Below, piece by piece: positions 52,213 through 59,974 of a stretch of 64,000 nucleotides of DNA. Source of the DNA: Devosia sp. 67-54 (GTDB taxonomy: Bacteria; Pseudomonadota; Alphaproteobacteria; Rhizobiales; Devosiaceae); contig NZ_MKVA01000005.1 of NCBI RefSeq assembly GCF_001899075.1, forward strand, positions 496,001 through 560,000. Direction: 5' to 3'. The notes under the pieces are model-generated. The model was not told where the DNA came from. It saw only the letters and a program-made list of their open reading frames with translations, and made no database searches. Within the stretch, counting starts at the first letter, position 1, and each line of letters begins with the position of its first letter. A program made the position numbers and the translations under genes.

Positions 52213-53152
52213 AGCGAAGAGCACCGACGACAAACTGCTGCCATGCCCGTTCTGCGGCGAGCCGCCCCTGGTCGCCGGTGCGTCAATCTGGTGCGCTAAC
52301 GTCTCCTGTTGGGGGCCGCACGTGTCGCAGTTTGCGCACGTGGAGGATGCAATCGCCGCATGGAACCGCCGCTTGGTGGCGAGCGCCGGCGACCGCCCCG
52401 ACCCGACACCAGATGCGGCCTTCGACGCTTGGGTGGCTTCGTTGCCCAAGCAGAGCTGGGCGAAATATGACCTCTCGGCGTGCCGCTTGGGATGGGACGC
52501 CGCCCGCCGCGCCGCCCTCCCGACAGAGGCACCCGAGCTGGTGGCGCTCGTGTCGTTGGAATGGGAAAGCATCGACAACACAGCAATGTGGGCGAACGTC
52601 GTGCCGTTCTGGCTCCAGTATCGCATCACCCTGCGAGCCGATCGACAGAAGGTGCTCCGCTCGGAATGGCTGGGCAATCGCCGCGAGGACATTGGTATCT
52701 TCGCGGATTGGGATGCCGCAAAGGTCGCCGCTCAGACTGATTTTAACGAACGCCTCGCTGCGCTGCCTGTCTCGGGAGCTCCAGAGCAGACGATTGCCGA
52801 AGTCGCGCGAATTATTCTGTCGGTATCATCGGTCCCATACGACGACGCCAACGACGAACGCCGGGAAATGGCGCGGGCCGCAGCCGCCAAGGTCATCGCC
52901 GCACTCTGCCCAGCCACAGTATCTAGCGCCGAGCCGGTGGCGAAGATCGATGACCGCGCCGCCATTTCATCTGAGCAGGGCGAGGCGCCGGCGACGCCGG
53001 CCGATGTTCGCGAACTCGCCGACAGAGCGCGCAGGTTTGCACTCGGGCCAGCATTCGTAGAGCTCGGCTTCAATAAGACCATCTCGCTGGCTGCCGAGCA
53101 GGCCATCATGCTCGACCGTGCTGCCCGCTCCCGGAGGCCTGGAAATGGCTGA
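52202..53152 (+). CDS. Lar-like zinc-ribbon protein (possible restriction alleviation)
   Basis: A 316-residue protein. The N-terminus LPCPFCGEPPLVAGASIWCANVSCWGPHVSQFAHVEDAIAAWNRR is a Lar-type zinc ribbon (CPFC and later cysteines) found in phage restriction-alleviation proteins. The rest is an unrecognised helical region and could be a separate function. It overlaps the upstream fusion gene by eleven bases. Anti-restriction is inferred from family and context. Confidence 0.7.
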   Translation: MMPEAKSTDDKLLPCPFCGEPPLVAGASIWCANVSCWGPHVSQFAHVEDAIAAWNRRLVASAGDRPDPTPDAAFDAWVASLPKQSWAKYDLSACRLGWDAARRAALPTEAPELVALVSLEWESIDNTAMWANVVPFWLQYRITLRADRQKVLRSEWLGNRREDIGIFADWDAAKVAAQTDFNERLAALPVSGAPEQTIAEVARIILSVSSVPYDDANDERREMARAAAAKVIAALCPATVSSAEPVAKIDDRAAISSEQGEAPATPADVRELADRARRFALGPAFVELGFNKTISLAAEQAIMLDRAARSRRPGNG

Positions 53153-53411
53153 GCTGCGTGTCGAGAACCCGCGACTGACCGGCGACTTCGTCAAGCTGAT
53201 GGCCGATGCCGGCGTGACGCTGCCGGTGCGGCTGCACGAGACGGAGGTCGGCGAGATCGTCGACGCCAAGGGCCGCGAGGTGTGCGTGGTCGATGTGAAC
53301 CGCGAGCGGCCGGACGACGAGGTGGTGCATCTGTGCAGCTGGATCGTGGTGGCGATCAACACGTGCGGCGGATTTCAGGCAACCGGAGTTCCACGTGAAA
53401 CCACGTTCTAA
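53145..53411 (+). CDS. Small phage protein
   Basis: An 88-residue beta-rich protein (DFVKLMADAGVTLPVRLHETEVGEIVDAKGREVCVVDVNRERPDDEVVHLCSWIVVAINTCGG). ATG 53145 has GGAGG eight bases upstream and overlaps the end of the previous gene; 53118 is a less likely start. No family recognised. Confidence 0.6.
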   Translation: MAELRVENPRLTGDFVKLMADAGVTLPVRLHETEVGEIVDAKGREVCVVDVNRERPDDEVVHLCSWIVVAINTCGGFQATGVPRETTF

Positions 53412-53625
53412 AATAGAGCCGCGCCGGCACCTGGTGTATTCGCCGGAGTTTCGCGAGCGGCTGGAGGCGACGCGCGCCAAGGTGGCGGCGTCGCGCGAGC
53501 GGCTGCGGCTGCTCGACCGGCGCGACAGCCTGGCGACGCTGATCGAGGCGAAAACCCAGCAGATCGCCGCGCATGCGCGCGAGTTCGAGGAGATCGAGCG
53601 GCAGCTCGGGGAGGGTGTACAATGA
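53395..53625 (+). CDS. Small coiled-coil phage protein
   Basis: A 76-residue protein (SPEFRERLEATRAKVAASRERLRLLDRRDSLATLIEAKTQQIAAHAREFEEIERQLGEG), almost wholly helical with heptad pattern. It starts at GTG 53395 inside the previous gene's end and overlaps the next ATG. Function unknown. Confidence 0.6.
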   Translation: MKPRSKIEPRRHLVYSPEFRERLEATRAKVAASRERLRLLDRRDSLATLIEAKTQQIAAHAREFEEIERQLGEGVQ

Positions 53626-54149
53626 CTAGCGGCGCGGTCGCAGGGCAGGAACGCGGAGCCTGCACCTGTTTGGAAATCCAGGGTGAAGATCCGGCCTGCC
53701 CCCGGCATGGCAACAAGGCCGTTATACGCGAGCTATATCGCCTCTCCGCCAGAACTGAGAACGCTCGCGCGGCCTGGGTCTTGGCCGAGGCTGCGCAACT
53801 CATTGAAGAGCAGGCTGAGCGGGTCGATGTCGTATCGCTTAGTCCAGCCGCGCGTGATGTTCTCATGGAACGCAGCCGCCAGATCGCCGCTGAGGGCTGG
53901 ACGGCAGAGCACGATGACCAGCACGACGATGGGCAGCTTGCGAGGGCTGCGGCGGCCTACGCGATCTTCGCCGGCCTGCCAAGGCAATTCACGACGCTGG
54001 CGCAGTCCATGGGCCGCGCGATCCCGATGATCTGGCCGTGGGATGCAGGCTGGTGGAAGCCTTCCGAGCAGAACCGCCGCAACCTCGTCAAGGCCGGCGC
54101 GCTGATCTTGGCCGAACTCGAACGGCTGGACCGTCGAGGGCGGTCATGA
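53622..54149 (+). CDS. Conserved phage protein of the EGWTAEHDDQHDDGQL type
   Basis: A 175-residue protein. N-terminus has two Cys residues (GACTCLEIQGEDPACPRHG) possibly binding zinc. The C-terminal domain has RSRQIAAEGWTAEHDDQHDDGQLARAAAAYA and WPWDAGWWKPSEQNRRNLVKAGALILAELERLDRR, a signature common in Rhizobiales and other phages, without an assigned function. The acidic-His cluster suggests metal binding. It overlaps the MazG-like gene by ATGA. Confidence 0.75.
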   Translation: MTSGAVAGQERGACTCLEIQGEDPACPRHGNKAVIRELYRLSARTENARAAWVLAEAAQLIEEQAERVDVVSLSPAARDVLMERSRQIAAEGWTAEHDDQHDDGQLARAAAAYAIFAGLPRQFTTLAQSMGRAIPMIWPWDAGWWKPSEQNRRNLVKAGALILAELERLDRRGRS

Positions 54150-54694
54150 GCACACTGACTTTTGCGCAGCTGCGCCGCGCCAACCTGGCGCGGCAGGGCC
54201 CGGACGGGTGGAACCGGCCGCTGCATGGCTGGTCGCGCGACGACTGGGCGGTGGCCCTGGGCGGCGAACTGGGCGAGACGCTGAACGTCGTCAAGAAGCT
54301 CAACCGCGCGCGGGACGGGATGCCGGGCAACCATCGGTCGGCGGCGGAGCTGCTGGGCGATCTGGCGGAGGAACTGGCGGACACCGTGCTCTATCTCGAC
54401 CTGTTCATGGCGCGGGACGATGCGACGTTCGAGCAGCAGATCGGAGATCGGAGCTTCGTCGAGCTGCGCAATTTCACCGCAGCCTATCTCGATGATCGTT
54501 CGCCGTCGGCCATCGGCCGGGCGGCGATCCAGGCGCTGGCGCAGACAGTCGGCGCGGATCGCGGCGGGATACTGTTGCAACGGCTCGACGAGTTGGCCTT
54601 CGTCCACGATATCGACCTCGGCGCGGCCGTGGTCAGCAAGTTCAACTGGACCTCGGAAAAGCTCGGCTTTCCGCATCGGCTGGAGGCGGCATGA
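54146..54694 (+). CDS. MazG-like nucleotide pyrophosphohydrolase domain protein
   Basis: A 182-residue protein. The core helix pair LGGELGETLNVVKKLNR and LGDLAEELADTVLYLDLFMA has the EExxE/ExxD metal-binding pattern of MazG/dUTPase-type pyrophosphatases. It could hydrolyse a noncanonical NTP or ppGpp-like alarmone and adjust the nucleotide pool during infection. ATG 54146 overlaps the upstream stop. Confidence 0.8.
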   Translation: MSTLTFAQLRRANLARQGPDGWNRPLHGWSRDDWAVALGGELGETLNVVKKLNRARDGMPGNHRSAAELLGDLAEELADTVLYLDLFMARDDATFEQQIGDRSFVELRNFTAAYLDDRSPSAIGRAAIQALAQTVGADRGGILLQRLDELAFVHDIDLGAAVVSKFNWTSEKLGFPHRLEAA

Positions 54695-54909
54695 CCGGCG
54701 AGGTGCTGCAGTTTCACGCCGACCGGCTGCGCCGAATGCTGCGCGATCTGCAGCTCGACCCGGCGTCGCTGCTGCCGGCGCCGGACGGGGCGCTGGTCGA
54801 CGACATATCGCGGCGGCGGCTGACCCCGGCGCTCGACAACCAGACGCTGGCCGAGGGGCTGGTGAGCGCCGTCAAGATCGCCGCGAGCTATCTGGGAGAA
54901 GCGGGATGA
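54691..54909 (+). CDS. Small phage protein
   Basis: A 72-residue protein (TGEVLQFHADRLRRMLRDLQLDPASLLPAPDGALV, then DNQTLAEGLVSAVKIAASYLGEAG), two predicted helices. It overlaps both neighbours by ATGA-type junctions. No family recognised. Confidence 0.55.
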   Translation: MTGEVLQFHADRLRRMLRDLQLDPASLLPAPDGALVDDISRRRLTPALDNQTLAEGLVSAVKIAASYLGEAG

Positions 54910-55328
54910 TGTGGGATGAGCTGACCGAGGAGCAGAAGCTGCTCTGTGCGCCGCAGCGGCGCCTGCGGCTGCAGGAGCGGCGCACCTGCGACATGATCGA
55001 GGTCGACCATGTGTGGTCGCCGGCGACGGCGCAGGAGATCGTCGAGCCGCTGCTGGTGTCGATCGGCCGCTATCCCGACGGCCGCATCGGCGAGGTGTTC
55101 ATCGACGGGCGGGAAAAGGGCAAGGGCAAGGTGGCGCAGCGCACCACGGCGCTCAGGCAGGACGTGGCGGTGCTGATCTCGATCGCGCTGCAGTACGGCG
55201 CGCCGATCGAGGTGCTGCGCGATGCCATGGGGCGCGGCGAGGTGCAGGCGATGGGCCGGGTGCGGGTGATGCCGCACACCATCATCGGCAGTGTGCTCGA
55301 CGCGCTGGCGGCCGAGGCGGCGGCATGA
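54906..55328 (+). CDS. TSCPD-like domain protein (ribonucleotide reductase-associated type)
   Basis: A 140-residue protein. VSIGRYPDGRIGEVFIDGREKGKGKVAQRTTALRQDVAVLISIALQYGAPIEVLRDAMG resembles the TSCPD region at the C-terminus of class II ribonucleotide reductases. As a stand-alone protein next to a MazG-like gene it may modulate host nucleotide metabolism. The classical cysteine motif is not obvious, so the role is tentative. Confidence 0.65.
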   Translation: MMWDELTEEQKLLCAPQRRLRLQERRTCDMIEVDHVWSPATAQEIVEPLLVSIGRYPDGRIGEVFIDGREKGKGKVAQRTTALRQDVAVLISIALQYGAPIEVLRDAMGRGEVQAMGRVRVMPHTIIGSVLDALAAEAAA

Positions 55329-56716
55329 GCCTGTCGCCCGAACTTGCCGCCCTGCGCGACGAGGCGATGGCGACCAGCTGCGCGTCGTGGGCGATCCAGA
55401 AGCGGTGGGGTCTGCGCGGCCGGCACGAAATGGTGGGTGCCTGCCCGAACCCCGAGTGCGTCGGCGGCGGCGGCGTCGACCGGTTTTCGATCAACACGGT
55501 CAAGAACGTCTTCAACTGCCGCAAATGCGGGATCTCGGGCGAGGGCGTGATCAAGCTGGTGATGGACACCGAGCATGTCGATTTCGTGCGCGCCTGCGAG
55601 ATCGTGACCGGCCGCACGGTGAGCGAGCCGATCGACGAGGCGAAGGCGGAACGGGCGCGCCGGGAGCGCGCGGCCGAACTGGCGAGGCGCGAGCGCGCGG
55701 CGGAAGCCTATCGCGAGCGGGCGCGGCGCGACGGGCTCGCCACCTGGTCGGCCGGCTTGCCGCTCGAGGCGCCGGAGGCGCAGCCGGTGCTTGACTACCT
55801 GGCGCGGCGCGCGCTCGACATCCGCGGGCTGGAGCAGGCGCCGCTGTCGATGTTCCATGCGCTGCGGTGCGCGCCGGAGCTGGCCTGGACCGAGGCCTAT
55901 ATCAACCCGGAGACCGGCAACCGTGGCTGGAGCACGCTGCATGTGGGCCCGGCGATGCTGGCGCACATCGTGCTGCCGGTGCGGCTGCAGGCGGCGCCGC
56001 TCGATGCGCGGCTCGACCCGCTCGGCCGCTTCGGCGGCGTGCACATGACCTGGATCGACCTCGGGGCGCCGAAGGGACGGCTGGTGCTGCCCGACGCTCC
56101 GGCAGAGGGCAGGGAAGGCAAGGGCAAGCCGCGGCCGACCAAGAAGGTGCGCGGGCGCAAGAAGGGTTGCGTCATCCCGCTGTTCACCCCGGCCGGTGCG
56201 CGCCGGCTGGTGATGGGCGAGGGGATCGAGTCGACGCTGACGCCGCTGGTGCACGCGTTCGAGCCCGACACCGCGTACTGGGCTGGCATCGACCTCGGCA
56301 ACATCGCCGGCGCACCGATGGAGGTCGACGGCCGCAAGATCTGGGACGAGCCCGATCTCGACGATCTCGAATGCTTCATTCCGCCCGACTGGGTGGAGGA
56401 ATTCGTGCTCCTGGGCGAGGGCGACGATGCCAGCGTGCACAGCCGCGAAAAGAGCCTATGCGGGCTGCGGCGCGCCAAGCTGCTGCGCGAGCGCGCGCGG
56501 CTCGAGCGGGCGGAGCTGCCGGCGCTCACCGGCATCTATGTGCCGCCGCCCGACGGCGACAGCGACATGAACGATCTGGCCCGGCGCGAGCTGGGCGAGG
56601 GGAACGACGCGACTGACACCACCGCGGCGGCGGACGGGGGACCTCAGGCGGTTGGACGAGCGGATGCAATCGCGGCCGATCGGACAGAGCGCAGAGGCGA
56701 AGACGGGGCACGATGA
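55325..56716 (+). CDS. Phage primase-like protein with CHC2-type zinc finger and Toprim
   Basis: A 463-residue protein. A zinc-finger near the N-terminus uses C40 and C45 (CPNPEC), C65 and C68 (CRKC), followed by GVIKLVMDTEHVDF. The C-terminal Toprim region has MGEGIESTLTPL and later LLGEGDDASV. A basic linker (RARRERAAELARRERAAEAYRERARRD) lies between. It should synthesise primers for phage replication. The last about 22 residues are encoded by a palindromic repeat copy. Start ATG 55325; longer frames are not needed. Confidence 0.85.
   Translation: MSLSPELAALRDEAMATSCASWAIQKRWGLRGRHEMVGACPNPECVGGGGVDRFSINTVKNVFNCRKCGISGEGVIKLVMDTEHVDFVRACEIVTGRTVSEPIDEAKAERARRERAAELARRERAAEAYRERARRDGLATWSAGLPLEAPEAQPVLDYLARRALDIRGLEQAPLSMFHALRCAPELAWTEAYINPETGNRGWSTLHVGPAMLAHIVLPVRLQAAPLDARLDPLGRFGGVHMTWIDLGAPKGRLVLPDAPAEGREGKGKPRPTKKVRGRKKGCVIPLFTPAGARRLVMGEGIESTLTPLVHAFEPDTAYWAGIDLGNIAGAPMEVDGRKIWDEPDLDDLECFIPPDWVEEFVLLGEGDDASVHSREKSLCGLRRAKLLRERARLERAELPALTGIYVPPPDGDSDMNDLARRELGEGNDATDTTAAADGGPQAVGRADAIAADRTERRGEDGAR
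56649..56695 (-). repeat. Copy of the palindromic repeat inside the primase 3' end
   Basis: CGGTTGGACGAGCGG ... CCGATCGGACAGAGCGC is the reverse complement of units 1 and 3 of the 5.6 kb array, with about three mismatches between the arms. It contributes the residues AVGRADAIAADRTERR near the C-terminus of the primase, again without breaking the frame. Opposite orientation to the copy at 44.3 kb. Confidence 0.78.
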
Positions 56717-58584
56717 CCAAAAAGACATCGCGGGTGCGTGATGCCATGGCCAAGGGCGAGGCTGTGACAGCCGAACCTTTCGACCCCAGCAAGGTGGCGG
56801 GTGACACGCCGGCCGCGCAAAAGCGGCGGACGCCGCGCAAGCCGCGCCCCAAAGCGGCCGCGGCCGAGCCGCCGGATGCCGGCGATCGGGATGACTCGGA
56901 TGCCGAGGCGCCGAACTGGACCGAAGAGGAGCTGGCCGACGTCGCCGACGATACGCGGCCGCCCGAGCTGGTCGCAGTCGAGACGGCGATCGCGCGGCTA
57001 TGCAGCGGCTACGACCAGAACGATGCCGGCAACGCGCAGCGGCTGATCGCATGGTTCGGCCCCAATCTCTGCTATGTCTCGGGCATGGGGTGGCTGACCT
57101 GGCGCGGCACGCACTGGCAGCGTGACGAGGGCGAGCTCGAGGCACGGCGGCTGTGCCAGCTGCTGGTCGAAAAGATCAAGCTCGAGCCGGCGCACATCAT
57201 CGCGACGCCGGCGCAGCAGCGTCTGCTCGATGCCGCGGCGCACGCCATGAAGGTGGAGTCCGACGACCGGACGCCGGCGCAGCATGACCTCATCGGCCGC
57301 GCCGCCGCCCTGCGCAAGGAGCTGAACAGCCGGCGCAGCAAGCGCCGCAATTTTGCGGTTTCCTCGGGAAATTCCGGGCGCACGACGGCGATGCTGGCGC
57401 AGGCCGCGAGCTTCAAGGCGTTCGACCAGAAGAAGCTCGACGCCAATCACATGCTGTTCAACGTGCTGAACGGCACACTGGTGTTCAGCCGCATCGACGA
57501 TCCGGAACAGGACACGGAAGGCGCCGACGTGGTGCCGCGCAAGATCGGCCACGTCGACATCCGCCCGCATGACCGCGAGGACATGCTGACCAAGATCGCC
57601 GATGTGGAGTACGCGCCCGAGGCGACCTGCCCGGAGTTCCAGAAGTTCCTCGACCGGATGATGCCCGACGAGAAGATGCAGACCTGGCTGAAAGTCAGCC
57701 TGGCCTATTCGCTGCTCATCGGCGGCAATGGCGCGCAGAAGCTGTTCTACCACTACGGCCTCGGCGCCAACGGCAAGAGCGCGCTGCTCGAAACCATCGG
57801 CGCCCTCGCGGGGACGTATAGAACGACGGTTTCGCCGGAGACGATCACGGGCGACGGGCAGCAGCGGCAGGGCCAGCAGGCCAACCCCGACATCGCGCGG
57901 CTGTTCAACACCCGGTTCGTGGTGGTGGAGGAGCTGCCCAAGAACGTGCCGCTCAAGGAAAACCTGGTCAAGGCCATGTCGGGCGGCAGCCCGCTGACGG
58001 CGCGGTTCCTGCAGAAAGAGTTTTTCGAGTTCACGCCGATCTTCACCGCCGTGCTGTCGGGCAACACCAAGCCGGCGATCACCGGCTCGGACAAGGGTAT
58101 CTGGCGGCGCGTGTCGATCATCCACTGGAAGGTGTCGATCGGAGAAAAAGACCCCAGCCGCGTCGAGTTCCCCGAACTGATGCGGCGCTTCGCGGCCGAG
58201 CGCTCGGGCATCCTCAACTGGCTGATCGAGGGCGCCATGCTCTACCTCGGCAGCAGCCTGATGGCGTTCGAGCCGGAGGAGGCGCGGGCCTTCACCGAGG
58301 ACTATCGCATGGAGCGCGACAATATCGAGGTGTTCGCCAGCTCGATGATCGTGCCGCACCCCGGCCACAACATCCAGGCGGGCAAGCTGTTCGAGCGCTA
58401 TCAGCAATGGTGCGCCGCGAATGGCCTGGTGGCCGCCAAGCAGCGCACGTTCGGGGAGCGGCTGGGCGAGCTCGGCTACGCCAAGAAGACCGGCCGCGTG
58501 TACGAGTACACCGATATCACCCTGCGGGCGCTGCCCGCCGCCGATGATGACCCCGGCTGGGCGCCACCCGAGGGGTTCGAGTAG
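56713..58584 (+). CDS. Phage/plasmid P4-type primase-helicase (D5/SF3 helicase)
   Basis: A 623-residue protein. It has a disordered basic N-terminus (PAAQKRRTPRKPRPKAAAAEPP), a D5 N-terminal domain (LAYSLLIGGNGAQKLFYHYGLGANGKSALLETIG; Walker A GLGANGKS near residue 350) and SF3 motifs (FVVVEELPKN; FTAVLSGNTKPAITGSDKGIWRRVSIIHW). It should unwind the phage origin together with the upstream primase. It starts at the overlapping ATGA of the primase stop. The iteron-like region follows directly. Confidence 0.9.
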   Translation: MTKKTSRVRDAMAKGEAVTAEPFDPSKVAGDTPAAQKRRTPRKPRPKAAAAEPPDAGDRDDSDAEAPNWTEEELADVADDTRPPELVAVETAIARLCSGYDQNDAGNAQRLIAWFGPNLCYVSGMGWLTWRGTHWQRDEGELEARRLCQLLVEKIKLEPAHIIATPAQQRLLDAAAHAMKVESDDRTPAQHDLIGRAAALRKELNSRRSKRRNFAVSSGNSGRTTAMLAQAASFKAFDQKKLDANHMLFNVLNGTLVFSRIDDPEQDTEGADVVPRKIGHVDIRPHDREDMLTKIADVEYAPEATCPEFQKFLDRMMPDEKMQTWLKVSLAYSLLIGGNGAQKLFYHYGLGANGKSALLETIGALAGTYRTTVSPETITGDGQQRQGQQANPDIARLFNTRFVVVEELPKNVPLKENLVKAMSGGSPLTARFLQKEFFEFTPIFTAVLSGNTKPAITGSDKGIWRRVSIIHWKVSIGEKDPSRVEFPELMRRFAAERSGILNWLIEGAMLYLGSSLMAFEPEEARAFTEDYRMERDNIEVFASSMIVPHPGHNIQAGKLFERYQQWCAANGLVAAKQRTFGERLGELGYAKKTGRVYEYTDITLRALPAADDDPGWAPPEGFE

Positions 58585-58656
58585 CGCTGGCAGCCGGGCC
58601 TTTTCAACCCCGAAGCCCCGCAACCCCCTCCACGGAAAAGAGAAAAGGCAGTCGCA

Positions 58657-58980
58657 ACCCTCGCCCGCGCTGACGCGCGGCGATACGAGGGTTGCGAGAG
58701 TTGAGCGAGGGTGAAATGCGAAACCTCGCGGCGGCTTTCATTAATGATTTCAGGGTTTTGCACCGCTATTGCGAGGTTTGCGAGGGTGTTCCTCGCGTAT
58801 ATGTGGAAGGGGTGCGGGGTGGTGCCTTTTTAGCGGCGTTCTAGGCGGGCGTTCTGGCGGGCGATTTTGTGTCTCATGTCACATAGGGGACCCTCGCCAC
58901 CCTCGCCACCCTCGCTGGGCCCAGCGTTTCCGGCGTTTTTTATCTGCGAGGGTTAATCACCAACCCTCGCTAAACCTCGC
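58657..58980. repeat. Iteron-like direct and inverted repeats of ACCCTCGC
   Basis: About a dozen copies of ACCCTCGC or GCGAGGGT lie in 330 bases with no gene. Examples: 58657-58664, 58705-58712, 58722-58729 (AACCTCGC), 58771-58787 (two tandem), three at nine-base spacing at 58890-58915, 58946-58953, 58963-58970 and 58973-58980. They lie between the helicase gene and the NusG-like gene, and an AT-rich patch (CATTAATGATTTCAGGG) sits among them. The layout suggests the phage origin of replication or a protein-binding array. Confidence 0.75.
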
Positions 58981-58992
58981 AAAGGGGAGAAT

Positions 58993-59667
58993 ATGAGCAA
59001 ACTGGGGGATATGGCCGAAGACCGGCGGCTCAAGGACCAGCCGCGGGGCAAGGTCCGGCATCGGGGGGATCGCACTGCCGGACCCAAGGATTTGTCGTTC
59101 ATGCTGGCGACCGGGTTGCACTGGTACGCGCTGCTCACCCGTGCCGGCAGCGAGCTCGATGTCGAGGCGCTGCTGACGGCGGAGGGGATCGTGGCCGTGG
59201 TGCCCGTCCGGCGCGAGTGGCGCCGGATCAACCGGTATGTGAAGCGCAAGGCGCAGGTGCGCTATTCGCTGCTGCCGCGCTATGTGTTCGTCGGCTTTGG
59301 CGCGGGGCAGGCCTCGGACTATGACGACGAGGTTCGGGCCATCTGCTCGATCATGCGCCGGCTGACCCTGGTGCAGGGGGTTGTCGGATGGGATGATCTG
59401 CCGCGCCGCATGGTGGCGCGCGAGGTCGCCGTGTTCCTGCGCGACCTCGGCGAGGTGATCGCGCCCAAGTGGCAGAAGCACGTGAAGAGCGGCAAGGAGT
59501 TCGAGATCGGCGACGAGGCGCAGATCACGGCCGGCCCGTTCGAGGGGCACATCGTGAAGGTCGACGACGTGATCGGCAGGCAGGCCAAGGTGACGCTCGA
59601 CCTGCTGTTCGGGGGAGGTGCGCACAACGTCCTGGTGCCTCTTGCCAATCTGGAGAAATCAGCTTAG
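58993..59667 (+). CDS. NusG-like transcription factor encoded by the prophage
   Basis: A 224-residue NusG paralogue. The NGN domain begins LHWYALLTRAGSELDVEALLTAEGIVAVVPVRREWRR and continues LLPRYVFVGFG. The C-terminal KOW domain is KEFEIGDEAQITAGPFEGHIVKVDDVIGRQAKVTLDLLFGG. An N-terminal extension of about 40 residues is basic. It lies between the replication block and the terminase genes, where antiterminators of late genes are often found. It likely acts on RNA polymerase; whether it prevents or causes termination cannot be told. Confidence 0.85.
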   Translation: MSKLGDMAEDRRLKDQPRGKVRHRGDRTAGPKDLSFMLATGLHWYALLTRAGSELDVEALLTAEGIVAVVPVRREWRRINRYVKRKAQVRYSLLPRYVFVGFGAGQASDYDDEVRAICSIMRRLTLVQGVVGWDDLPRRMVAREVAVFLRDLGEVIAPKWQKHVKSGKEFEIGDEAQITAGPFEGHIVKVDDVIGRQAKVTLDLLFGGGAHNVLVPLANLEKSA

Positions 59668-59826
59668 CCCTCGACGCTGGATGACCGGAGACCCGTCGCA
59701 GGCCGCTCGATCAGAGCGCGGTTCCCGAGCGGCGAATGGCCCAGCCAGTCGATACTGGTGACCGCCACCTCTGCGTATCCAGCCATCCACTCCCAGCGGT
59801 GATGTTCCTCCTGACCTCCTCACTAC

Positions 59827-59858
59827 GGCGCGGCCCTTCGCGGGCGGCGCCGTTTTCG
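59827..59858 (+). terminator. Possible terminator after the NusG-like gene
   Basis: GGCGCGGCCC (59827-59836) and GGGCGGCGCC (59842-59851) form a ten-base stem with one mismatch and a five-base TTCGC loop, followed by GTTTTCG. It lies in the 307-base gap before the terminase small-subunit gene. The rest of the gap, 59668-59974, shows no gene. Confidence 0.5.
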
Positions 59859-59974
59859 TGAGAGCGTCGCCGCGCCGCAAAATTGCGGACGGTCGACGGC
59901 CCGGCGGGTCCTTCCCCGTCCGCCAAACCCATGCGGGACGTCTTAGCGCAGGTGTGCGGTAGTTTTGGGGATTT

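Noticed and set aside
53622-54149. Assignment of the EGWTAEHDDQHDDGQL protein to a named enzyme family
   Set aside because: The signature is common in phages but I do not know an established function, so it is left unassigned.
58657-58980. CRISPR array
   Set aside because: Repeats are eight bases, occur in both orientations and at irregular spacing, and no cas genes lie nearby.
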